Shown: piece after piece, positions 36,790 through 47,500 of the stretch
Numbering within the stretch: position 1 is the first letter of the stretch
How the letters are laid out: each line of letters opens with the position of its first letter
NCBI GenBank assembly: GCA_000231825.2
Contig: JH720295.1
Span: forward strand, 182,475 to 246,474
Length of the DNA: 64,000 nt
From: Tetrahymena elliotti 4EA
Taxonomy: Eukaryota > Ciliophora > Oligohymenophorea > Hymenostomatida > Tetrahymenidae
Reading direction: 5' to 3'
Notes under the pieces: generated by a model
The model's database searches: none
Seen by the model: the letters and a program-made list of their open reading frames with translations, nothing else
What the model was told of the DNA's origin: nothing
Program-made: the position numbers and the translations under genes

Positions 36790-37911
36790 TCAATCTTAAC
36801 GTATGCAATTGAAGTATGATTCTATAAGATTATTAATCAAATCTTTAACACCTTCTTAATATATTTTTTCATAGCTTTCAATAGATTGGGAAAATTTGGT
36901 TTTTCTATTTTGGAGATTGATTCTTTTCTCAACTACTTCCAATCTTAGTTCATTTTCATTATAAATATATTTTTCAAAGAGGAGATCTGAGTCTGTTTTA
37001 TTTAGCTTTTGTGTGTTTTTAATTATGATTTTTTTCATGCATTCTGATAGTATTTTGTTTTCCTCATCCATTGATCTTTGCTCAACAAGATTAATATTTC
37101 TATTTACCATATCTAACTCATTTCTAATAATATCTAAATCTAAATTATCTAATTAACTGCTTAAGATATTTATTTTTTCAAATGTATACTGATAATAATC
37201 ATAATAATTAGAAGATCTGTTTTAAATCAAATTTATGAAATTCAAAGTGGAGTTTCTGAAGATCAAGTACGATTTCATTTCATCTATTTATTATCTTAGC
37301 AAGATCATTTAATCAATTTCATTTTAGACTTTCATTTTTTTTAGTTCTTCAATGTTATCAATAATTTCTTATTTTATTTACTCATGATCTTCAATGCATT
37401 TGTTTAATATCTCCTACTCATACTAGTTGATCACTTAACCATCTTGAACTTATCCAAAGACATACTTATCAAATAAACTTATGTAGTATCTAATTGATGA
37501 TGACTATGTATTTTCGAATTATATTTTTTAATACTCAATAAAAATGCTTGTAAAGTTGAACTAAAATTCTTAAATGTTATTTTCCAAATAAGACTCAAAG
37601 TTTTCTTCAACATTAATATTTAGATTAACTTATTTCATATCATGATCACTGTTTTATTCATTTGTAGCACTGTAAACAGTAATTATAATAAGAAAAAACA
37701 GCAAAATTAGAACATAAATGTGTCCTTTTAAGTTTTTATAAGTGTCAAGTGCTTCATAATACATTTACTAAACAGTCTAAACATTATCTTCTTAACTGAT
37801 TTACTGACCTATATTGAAGCTATTTTATTATGATTAATATGAAGCATCTAATATTGTTTCATCTTTGCTAGAGCTACTCTATGCTACTTCTTTTTTCTTA
37901 GGAGCAACCAT
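36790..37911 (-). CDS. Single-pass membrane coiled-coil protein, unknown
   Basis: Single exon, 373 residues, ATG 37909-37911 to TGA 36790-36792. A cytoplasmic-type N-terminus of about 62 residues (polybasic start MVAPKKKEVA, then Ser/Gln-rich) precedes one clear membrane segment at about 64-81 (HIYVLILLFFLIIITVY). The rest is largely helical and charged, with coiled-coil stretches (EIIDNIEELKKMKVQNEID; KYIYNENELRLEVVEKRINL). No cleavable signal peptide, so a type II or tail-oriented membrane protein is likely. No family recognised. Its start lies 276 bp from the divergent Ctf8 gene, so the two may share a promoter region. Confidence 0.78.
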
Positions 37912-38187
37912 ATTTGGAATTCCTATTATGTATTAACTAGATTTAAATTTAGAAAAAGAAATTTTGAATATTTTATTAATAAATCGACTTATCGTTGGTT
38001 TTACCAACTAATGTTAACTATTTCAAATTTTTGCGGTAAAATTAGTAAGATTTGTTAGATTAAACAATAATTAATTAAATTATTTGTTAGTAAACAAAGA
38101 CAACTAAAAGATTATATATTTGTCAATCTAAATTGATTAATAATTCTACTTTTTAAAAGTTTTATACATAGACTACATTTTTAAGAG

Positions 38188-38599
38188 ATGGAGATTAAAT
38201 TGATATATTAGCCTGATAGCAAAGATTATGTTCTCATTGAATTTTAAGGAGATTTAGAAAACGATGAAGATGGAAATTTAGATTTTTTAGAAATAGGCAG
38301 CTTAGAGAAAATGGATGAAAAAGTAAACAAGAATAAACATTGAAAATAACTAATAAAAAATAATTTAATAACAGAAGTATATGATGAAAATCGGAATTTA
38401 TGATCTTGTAGGAAATATTGTAGATTTAAAAGAACCAATCCTAGTTAATGAAAAAGTTTAAGAAGATGATCAATTAAAAATATATGTAAGAGGAGTCTGC
38501 AATAAAAAGATTTACTTCAATCAAAGACCAACTCCAATTTTAGAAAGAGCCATGAAGAAAAAGAAGAAACCTCAAGAAAGACAATCAATAAATGCTTGA
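38188..38599 (+). CDS. CTF8: Ctf8 subunit of the Ctf18-RFC clamp loader
   Basis: Two exons, 38188-38322 and 38375-38599, with a 52-bp phase-0 intron (GTAAAC...AACAG), give 119 residues; human CTF8 is about 121. The N-terminus DYVLIEFQGDLE matches the family's WVLIELQGE start. Across the intron MMKIGIYDLVGNIVDLKEPI matches the P-L-IG-H---G----L-KP core, and the C-terminus IYVRGVCNKKIYFNQRPTPI matches the KI-FK-RPKPI end. Ctf8 with Dcc1 and Ctf18 forms an alternative RFC that loads or acts on PCNA and supports sister-chromatid cohesion in the nucleus. A very basic tail KKKKKPQERQ follows. The gene is too small and too rich in reassigned codons to appear as a standard ORF. Confidence 0.87.
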
Positions 38600-39425
38600 T
38601 ATCTTAAAGCTCTATAAAATATTTATCTATATATCAATCCTTGTGTGTGTGTTTGTGTAACTTTATTTTATCAAGCAATTTCAAAATATTCTAATTATTT
38701 AACATATCAGTATTAAAATATTCCTTTTTAAACAAAACCAAAAACTTAACAAAACAATAAATAATTAAAATCATTTTAAAACTGAAATTTTATGATGTAA
38801 TTTTAGAGAAAAATTCTATTTTTATAAACTTATTAACTAAAACTACAATATTTATACAAATTTTATTAAATTAAATTTTTATTTTAAATCTGTTTTTAAG
38901 TTTGTTAAATCTAATATATGAGAATAATTTTAGAAAACAAATTTTGTGTTTTATCAACTTCTAAATTAAAAATAATTAAAAAAAAATTTTAATATTTTAA
39001 GCTTATTTTATCAATCTTTAATTTTTTATTTTATATAGTAAATATATTCTATTTAATATTATTTAATCTATTAAATCAAATTTATTTTAGAATTCAGTTT
39101 ATGTTTAATTTATAAAATAACACAATTATTAAATAAACCTATTATAAATTTCTTGTAGAAATTACAACTGTATATATAGCCTCAAGCTTAGGAATGAATC
39201 TTAGGATTCAAATTATATAAATATATTTATTGATTATTTGATTAATAATCAAATTCAATTATTTTAAAAAATCATTTCTAGGTGTTTTGAAAAAATCGAA
39301 ATCCAAATCATTTCTTATTTTTTAAAAATCTTCTAGCCTGATAGATACCTATGAATTTATTATTTTTTTGAAAATATTAAAAAGAAGAATTTCATTTTAT
39401 AAATTTATTTTATTATCCTAACTGT
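38600..39425. other. Intergenic between convergent genes
   Basis: 3' flanks of the Ctf8 gene (+) and the intronless LRR gene (-). A short gtgtgtgtgttt tract lies just after Ctf8 at about 38643. Otherwise AT-rich with no recognisable feature. Confidence 0.5.
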
Positions 39426-40487
39426 TCAATATAAGTAGCTGAGTTTTACCAATCTTTTATATTTTTAAATTATTTTTTAAAGATGAAAATATTTGACTTC
39501 ATTAAATTCTAGATTAAGACTTAGAGTATTTAGGTTAAAGCACTTGGAAAGTCCATATGCTAATTTTTTAGAACCAATAACATGTATGCTATTATAAAAC
39601 ATTTCAAGTTTTAAAGTATTAAGATTAACACATTTTGAAAGACCTTTTCCTATATATGAGCATCCAGTATCACCAATATTATTTTCATTGAGATATATTT
39701 CAATATTAATAAGTTTACAGCCAGAAGAAAGTACTTCGCCTAAAGATATGCCTCCTTCAATGCCAATACAGTTAGAAGATAGGACAAGACATAAAGTATT
39801 TAAATTATTTAGAGAGTTTAAAAAACCTTCTGCTATATATTTACATCCTTATGCACCAATATTATTAATTCTTAGATCAATATAAAAATTTGTTAGATTA
39901 GTATACTTGGAAAAGGCTTAGCCTAAATACTTACATCCTTCCTGAGCAACATTATTTTCATTAAGATTAATATAAAAACTTTCTAAATTGATACATTTAG
40001 AAAGTCCTTCCCCTAGATATTTGCACCCATTTTAGCAAATTAGGTTAAAATTTAGATTAAGCTTTAATTTATGAAGGCTTTCTCCTCTACAAAAGACCTC
40101 TCTTAAATATTTACATCCTTCCAAACCAATTTTATTATGATATAAATTGAGATCTAAAGTATAGAGATTAACAAATTTAGAAATTGCTTCACCTAAATAT
40201 TTACATCCATTATCATTAACACTATTTTTAGGTAAATGAAGAATTAATTTATTCACATTAATACATTCAGAAAGAGTCTAGCATACATTTTTAAAAATCT
40301 TTGTATTTAGGCTACACTCAATTTATTTAAGTATTATACTACTAAAATTCTTATACAAATCAGATTAAACATCTAAAAACTCTTAAGTATTACCTTAAAA
40401 TTAAATTTATTATTAAATCTGTTAATTAGTTTAGCTAATTATCTTATTATCATCCATTTATTAGTTACAATTTTCTTATTAAGACAT
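39426..40487 (-). CDS. Intronless LRR protein
   Basis: Single exon, 353 residues, ATG 40485-40487 to TGA 39426-39428; a second in-frame ATG lies ten codons downstream. After a Gln-rich start, LRR units of about 35 residues follow from residue 65 onward, each with the core N.(I/V)...GCKYLGEA(L/I)SK..NL..L.L.L. Examples are NSVNDNGCKYLGEAISKFVN, NKIGLEGCKYLREVFCRGES, NNVAQEGCKYLGQAFSKYTN and NNIGDTGCSYIGKGLSKCVN. This is the same ciliate LRR class as the paralogs at 14-20 and 54-62 kb, but with Gly-Cys-Lys-Tyr at the turn and no introns. No other domain. Likely a cytoplasmic interaction scaffold; substrate unknown. Confidence 0.85.
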
Positions 40488-41133
40488 CCGTTTTCTTAAT
40501 TTATTTCTTTTCTTTACTTTTAAATTTTATTTATTTATTATATTTGCTCCTTATCATTTAGTTTAGTTTGTTCTAAACTCTTCCTAAAAATCAAATGCTT
40601 TATGAAAAAGAATTGTTGTATAAATTACAGTTATTTTTTATTAATTAATAGTTTTTTTACTAAAGTTGAAAAAATAATTGATTTAGATTAAAATATAAAT
40701 TAGACAAATGGAATTATAAAATTTTTAATAAAGAGATATTATAAATAGATAAATTTAGAAATTAATTTATATGTAAATAGCAAGCAAAAGATAATATGAT
40801 ATAATTTGCTTTGAAATTGTTTAGATAGACAGACAGCTGAACTAAAATTGTTAAAAAGATAAATTAATAATTTAGAATAATTCTTCTAATAATTTGATGG
40901 CATGTATTGAGTGAATGAATATTGAGAATATTTAACTATTATTTTGGGTGAAAGAATATATATAAATGTATTTGTTAATCAATTGCCTAACTAATTTTTA
41001 ATTAGACTCAAAAGGATTAAATTTTTATACATTCTATTTAATTAAGAAAATTTATTAATTAAACTTAACTCTGAAAGTAATAAATAGCAAAAAAAGGGGC
41101 ACCAATTTTTAATTAATATAAGGAAATTAAGCA
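40488..41133. other. Intergenic, divergent 5' regions
   Basis: AT-rich spacer between the intronless LRR gene (-) and the zinc-knuckle gene (+). No structure recognised. Confidence 0.5.
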
Positions 41134-43244
41134 ATGAAATCATCTTAATAATATTTTAACATATCAGATGATAGTGATAATGTAATTATTCCACTCATTT
41201 ACTTACTAGACTTCTTACTTGCCAGCTTAAATCGTTAATCTAAATCTATTCTTTTTGATATTAATAGGAGAGATTTTCAAACAAAAGAAACAGAAATGGA
41301 CATTAATAAGATTAAAAGACTTCAAAGTAATCAAGAAGTGATAAACACAATTATTAAAGCTTTAACTAATTCTAAAAACTGATGGAATCACCTAATACTT
41401 ATTTGGCTTTATCTGAAAGTAGTGATGATGTAAAATTTCATTCTTAGATTCATAAAGTAATTTATGCTTTTACTATGGCAGGATAAATCTAAAAGAATGG
41501 CAAATAGATATAAAAAAATAAGCAAATAAAGCAGTAAGGCATCAAAAGAATAGTATGATAAGCCCAAGTAATTAAATAATCATCATGGACACACCCACCA
41601 TCATACTCACCATAGAGATAATTAAGAACCTCACGAACATGTAAGGATATTTCTATCTCTTTTATTAAAGTTAAAGTATTTTTTTTAAAAACTAATGTAG
41701 AAATCGCATTAAAAGAAATAAGAATATCAATAGCATCATAGTCATAGAAAAAGCAGTCATGACTCTAAAATCGAATTCTAAAAGAATAATATTATTTGTA
41801 AGATTGATTATTAGATAAAATAGAATGGAAAATCATATTTTTTGTTAAAATAGAAGTAGAAAATTAAGTGAAAAGTGAATAGGAAACTATAAAAGAATCA
41901 AGCATTTAATATAGCAGTAACAATTAAATTTAAAAATCTCCTTCAGATAGTACTTCTACAAATATAGATGATGTATCTGAATAGCAACAGAAGATTACAT
42001 TTACAGTGCACCTCAATCCTTTCAATAGTGTCTTAACGCCTGAAGAAATGAAAAATTTGACATTTGAAGACTCAAGACATTATAAAGTTATTGGTGATAC
42101 TCGTATTTTTTATACTCGTTCTGGTAATTTATCTTAGAAGATTAAGGAAGTTCACAATTCGAAAGAGGAATAAGAAAGGTTGGCATTTTTAGAAGAAAAG
42201 AAAAAATAATAAGAACTTAAAAAAGCTGCTTCAGAAAAAAGCGCTGAGACAAATAAAGACCAAAAAATGGAAGATGAAGAAGAAAATTTCAAAGATTTAT
42301 TTGAATATGATAAGAATAATAGGTATTTTTAGCAAGAGTAGAAGCATTAGATGACATGCAGAAGATGCAAATAATAGGGTCATTTTGAAAGAATGTGTAT
42401 GCTCGAAGCCAAGGATGTTTGTAATAATTGTTTAGGAGATCATTATGCTCGTTATTGTCCCTAAAAAATATGCTACAGTTGCAGTTAATTTGGTCATTCA
42501 AGTGCTAATTGCCCAAAATAAAATTCTTAAAAATGCTCCAGATGCCAAAAACCTGGCCACATAAAAGCTGAATGTGGAGCAATTTTTATGAACAGCTTTT
42601 CAAAATATAAATCAAATGGCACTGTATTTAATGGCATTGAAGAAGAATGGAAAAAAACAGATGATCAAAAAATTAAATGTTTGGTTTGCCACAAAAAAGG
42701 CCACTTAAATTGCAAAAATGACTATCAAAAAATAAGAGATGACATATATGGCAATAAATTTTAAGAAAGAATATAAAAACTTAGAAGAAAGGAGGAAGAA
42801 GCTAAGTTTTAAGGAAAAATTATCAATTTCCATTATCCAGAGGATTCAGAAAGTTCATATAACGACGACTCTCACTTAGCTCCTCCTTCTCCAGCATTAA
42901 CTGAGTCTTTTGAGGAAAGAAAAGAGAAAAAAAGAAACAGTAAAAAGAAATAAAAAAGATATGAAGAGGAAGAGGACTATCATCATCACAGTCATAGCCA
43001 CAGTAAACATAATCATAGTCACCACATCCATCATAGTAAGCATAGTTCTCATCGCCATCATTATAGTCATCATGAAGATCACAACAGCAATAATAATCAT
43101 CATCACCATAATGACTCACATCGTCACCACAAATCTGATAGATACAGAGGTAGATATGATGATGATATTTAAATTCATGTTGATAATGATAAGCAATACA
43201 AGTTAAAAAAACAAATAAGAAAAGAATCTAAGAAATATAAATGA
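41134..43244 (+). CDS. Five-zinc-knuckle (CCHC) protein with His-rich tail
   Basis: Five exons, 41134-41181, 41268-41429, 41482-41640, 41701-41797 and 41854-43244, give about 618 residues; the last acceptor could also be 3-4 bp later. Residues 324-443 carry five zinc knuckles: CRRCKQQGHFERMC, CNNCLGDHYARYC, CYSCSQFGHSSANC, CSRCQKPGHIKAEC and CLVCHKKGHLNC. Four or five consecutive CCHC knuckles are the signature of the Air1/Air2/ZCCHC7 group, RNA-binding subunits of TRAMP nuclear RNA-surveillance complexes. Assignment to that group is an inference, because many RNA-binding proteins share knuckles. Flanking regions are charged and low-complexity. Residues about 510-600 are strongly His/Ser/Asp-rich (HHHSHSHSKHNHSHHIHHSK), and another His cluster (HHGHTHHHTHHRD) sits near residue 110. 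The small introns are all in the low-complexity N-terminal part. Confidence 0.85.
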
Positions 43245-44520
43245 ATAATATGAATTAATTAGATAACAATTTATTGCTTTTATTATAAACCCAAATTCTA
43301 TCCTCTTAATATTTAATCAAATCATTTCTTGATTAAATTATAAATTATCCATTAAAAATCCTTTCTTATGTAATAAGAATAAAAAGAAAGAAGCTAAATC
43401 TATCAATAAACAACAATAAAAAATGAAATTATTTTAAGCTTTATTTCAAATAAAATTAACCTCAATTATATACATATATTATATTTATAAAATTAAAAAC
43501 TTATTTATACAAATGAATTATTATTTATTTTTAATAATTCATTAAAGTAAACAGTATATACTAATATTATTTCTACTGCATGCTCAAATTATTCACAGTT
43601 ATTATTAATCAAAATATTTTATTTTACTTTTTTTGGATTATTTTTACTTAATTTAATTTATATTAAAGATAACAACTAATAGATTATCCAAGCTTTTACT
43701 ATGGTAAAAAATTAATTTTAAAAGATATTATTTTCAGATTTATTTGTTATTAACCAAGAAATATTTCGTATACTCATTATTTATTTTTAAAACGTAAAGA
43801 TTTTAAAAAACATAGGTTTAAGTTTTAAGCTTTTATTTGAAATACCATCATAAATTTAAACATAAATTAAAAAAATATGATTAAGAAATCTTATATTTTT
43901 ATTATAGTAGAACTATTTAAAAACCAATAAAGTCTAATAAATTTTTTTCTTTTTCTGACTAAAAATGGATATAATCAACTTTGAATAAAAATAATAATTC
44001 AATTTTGTTTAATAGAGAAAATATTCTTATTAAAGTAAATTGGACTTTATGATTAATCTTATTTGATGCTGCAATCTAGAGATAAATTTGCATTTAATAA
44101 AAATATTTACAAATTATAATTAAAATGTATAAAGTTGATTAAGCATTTCTAATAAGTACTTAGCTAATAAGAAAAAATTGGGGAGTAAAATTAAAGTTAA
44201 TCATTTTCAAATATGTTTGATTGTGTGATTAAGAAATTCATTTTCTGTAAAGTTTTTACCACTCAAAATGACTATATGATATATATTAATACTGTAAGTT
44301 AAGGAAATAAGATTACTATGACTGAAGTAATACAATATACAGATTTCTAATTTTTTTTTTGATTTTTGAATCAAGAAAAAAAGTCTACAAATTTAAAATT
44401 TTGGGGAAAGTAGATGAGTCACTTTTTAAAAAGATCCTAAATTAATAAAGAAATTAAATGAATTATAATTAAAAATTAATTAAAAGCAAAAATTTAGAAA
44501 AGAAAGTCATAAATTTTGAG
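43245..44520. other. Intergenic, nothing recognised
   Basis: AT-rich spacer between two plus-strand genes. No protein-like frame, RNA gene or clear repeat seen. Confidence 0.5.
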
Positions 44521-47500
44521 ATGTAAAGACAATTTACATAAATATTGGCATTTTTTATAAGCCTTTAACTCTTTTTAGCAGGTAATTTATCTTTCTAATT
44601 TTTTCATGCTAATTTAATTGATATTAAAAGATAGAAACATTTAATTAGTTTCATATGAATAAAATAATTTGAGTACTTATAATTAATTAACAAATACATG
44701 CTATGATGCTTATGGAGTATTTGATTAGCCTTTCTATAGTGGTTTTTTATGTACTAATACACATCCTTCAAGCGCTTCAAGCTCTTCAATAGCTGTCTTT
44801 GAGATAAATAACTTACCACCACACTTCAAAAGAGATTTAAGGATAGAAATTTTTAGTATTCAGTTTTCAAATTTAAAAGTTTCTTTTAGATTGGATAATT
44901 TGAGCCCAATTCAATGTAATTTTTATTAATCTGGAAACGAAAGACTAAATATTCCTTGCTAATAAGATAGTTTAAATAGTGTGATGCTTGATGCGGATTA
45001 CTATTATAACTGTAAATTATTAAATTAGAAAGAATTTTTGATTTTGAATAAATAAAATAAATTTATAAAGTTAATTTGAATACAACAGCTCTACCTACAG
45101 ATAATAGTTATACTATCTTTTCTGTGATTGATACAACTTTTTCAAACGGATCGAATTCATATATTTGGATTAAAGCTATTCAATACAATATAGAGAATTG
45201 CGATAATACTTGCTTAAGATGTTCAGGTACATCAACAACATGTACTTAATGTGATACAAATTGTTCTATACTTCAAAATGATAGCTGTTTCATAAATAAT
45301 GGTAATTTTTTTTTATAAGAAGGAAAATGCGTCTCCGCTTGCTCATCTCCCCACTTTAATATAAATGGAAGATGTATATAGATTCCTAATTGTAAAGATG
45401 TTGCTTCTTAGAGCATTTATTGTACTACTTGTCAATCTGGATTTATACCTGTTTAAACATCTAATTATGAAGCTTAATGCTAATCTACCTGCCCAATAGA
45501 TTATGAAATAGTGAATAATATTTGTTTAGATAAAAAGAGAACTTTTTAAGGTTTTGAATTATTTATTTTAAAGTTAATTAGTTTATTAATTATTCATAAA
45601 AAATAATGAAATAGGCTCTTATTTGTTATAAGCTTTATATAGCTTTACTTTTTCTAGCTTTGAGCTAGACAAAAATGGTTTGATCTATCAAAATTTTGTA
45701 AATGTTAATAATTATTCATCTAAGTATACTCGTTGTGGTTAATATTAACTTTTTGGTGGATTTTTTAGCTATCGTAATACGTCTTTAATAGCTACTTAGC
45801 AATACAGCTCAACAAAAAGATATGTTAGAGTGACATTTAAATGGGTTTTAATTGATTATTAATCCTCTAATGACCCTTCTGGATTGACTATATCTATAAT
45901 TGGAAGTTCAACTGGTGCATAGGGTATCTCTCTATAGGGTATAACTCCATCTTAAATTTGTGGTCTTTCAGCAAATGACTATGTTGGAGATTTTTAACAT
46001 GATTTTGAAGTTCCAAATAGTCAAGTTACTTTAAATATTTTAAACAATATGGTTGCAATAAGCTCTCAATAATCTTCTGATAGAGGAGATCCAAGAAATA
46101 AGTATCAATATTTTGGAATTAGAGAACTCTCAATTTATCAAGTGAATGTAAATTATTAAAAAAATTTAATTTTACAAGATAATTTTTTTAAATAAAAATT
46201 AATTTTTCATTCAAAAAAAATTTTGCAATTATTAATTTTAAACTTTTTAATAAGTTTTAGATTTATCAGAAATAAGTAACATTTTTTTTATTATTTAAAA
46301 TATAATACAAAATTTAAAAATTATTTGATTACAAACAAAGTTTTAATAAGAATCATTTAGTATTTCTTGTTATTTTTATACTTAACAAAAAAGTTAGTTT
46401 ATTTTTCTTTCTATTTTTTATATTAGTGTCAATAAAGTAATTGCATTGCTTGCACGTCAATTGAAAGTGGTTGTACTTCATGTGCTGATGGCTATTTTGT
46501 TTCATCTTCAGCTTGTTAGCCTTGTTTACCAGATTGTCTTACATGTTCAGAAGGGACAAAGTGTCTGACTTGCTCTGAGGGTGGAATTTTAAATGAATCT
46601 AATTAATGTATCTGCTCTACTGGTTATTTCTAATTTGCTTCATCAACACTTCCACCAAAAAATATTTGTTTACTCTGTGATTCAAATTGTTAAAGTTGCA
46701 CTTTATATAGTAAAAATTGCACAAGCTGCAAATCAAAAATGTATTTATAAGGTAACTTATGTTAATTATCTTGTGATACAGGATATTTTGCTGATTCAAA
46801 TGGAGTTTGTGTTAGTTGTAACATAAAGTTTTCAAATTGTAGTTCATGTACAGATATTGCTGTTTAGAATGTTAAAGCACTTTTTATTTAGTTTAAGGAA
46901 GCAATATTTGTATTAATTCTTGTCCTAAAAGATATGCTACATCAAATAATCCAATAGATTAATGTATACCTTGTAAAAATACTGATTGTTTATCATGTAA
47001 TATTGATCTAGTGACTTGTATTACATGTCCTACAAATAAGCCTTATCTTTCTAATGCTACATGTGTTTCTCAATGCAGCAGTGACTAATATTTAAATACT
47101 ATGACATCTTCATGTACTGATTGCAGCTTACATTTTTCTGGCTGTTAAACTTGTACATAAAATTCTTGTCTATCATGTAAAAATTTACAGTATCTTGATG
47201 TAACTTCAAATAATTGTGTAGATAAATGTAGACCTGATTTGATAGCATTAGATCCTCCTGTTTCTCAATGTGTTTCAGATTGTTCAGCCGTTGACCCAGC
47301 ATAAGTTAATTGTATTTTATGCTAAGCAAATGTTACAGGGAATTTGGTTTGTTAACTGTGCACAAATCAAAAAGTTCTTAACTAAGGTTATTGTGAAGAC
47401 ACTTGCCCATTAGGCTTTTACGCAAATAGCTAAAATATTTGTATCTCTTGTAGTACATTATTTTCAGGTTGTAGCTCATGTACCTCTAAAACTTGTTAAT

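Noticed and set aside
42823..43206. Overlapping ORFs on both strands, one Met/Ile-rich and one Asp/Tyr-rich
   Set aside because: They are other-frame readings of the CAT/CAC/GAT-rich His tail of the zinc-knuckle gene, which is in frame with five zinc knuckles.
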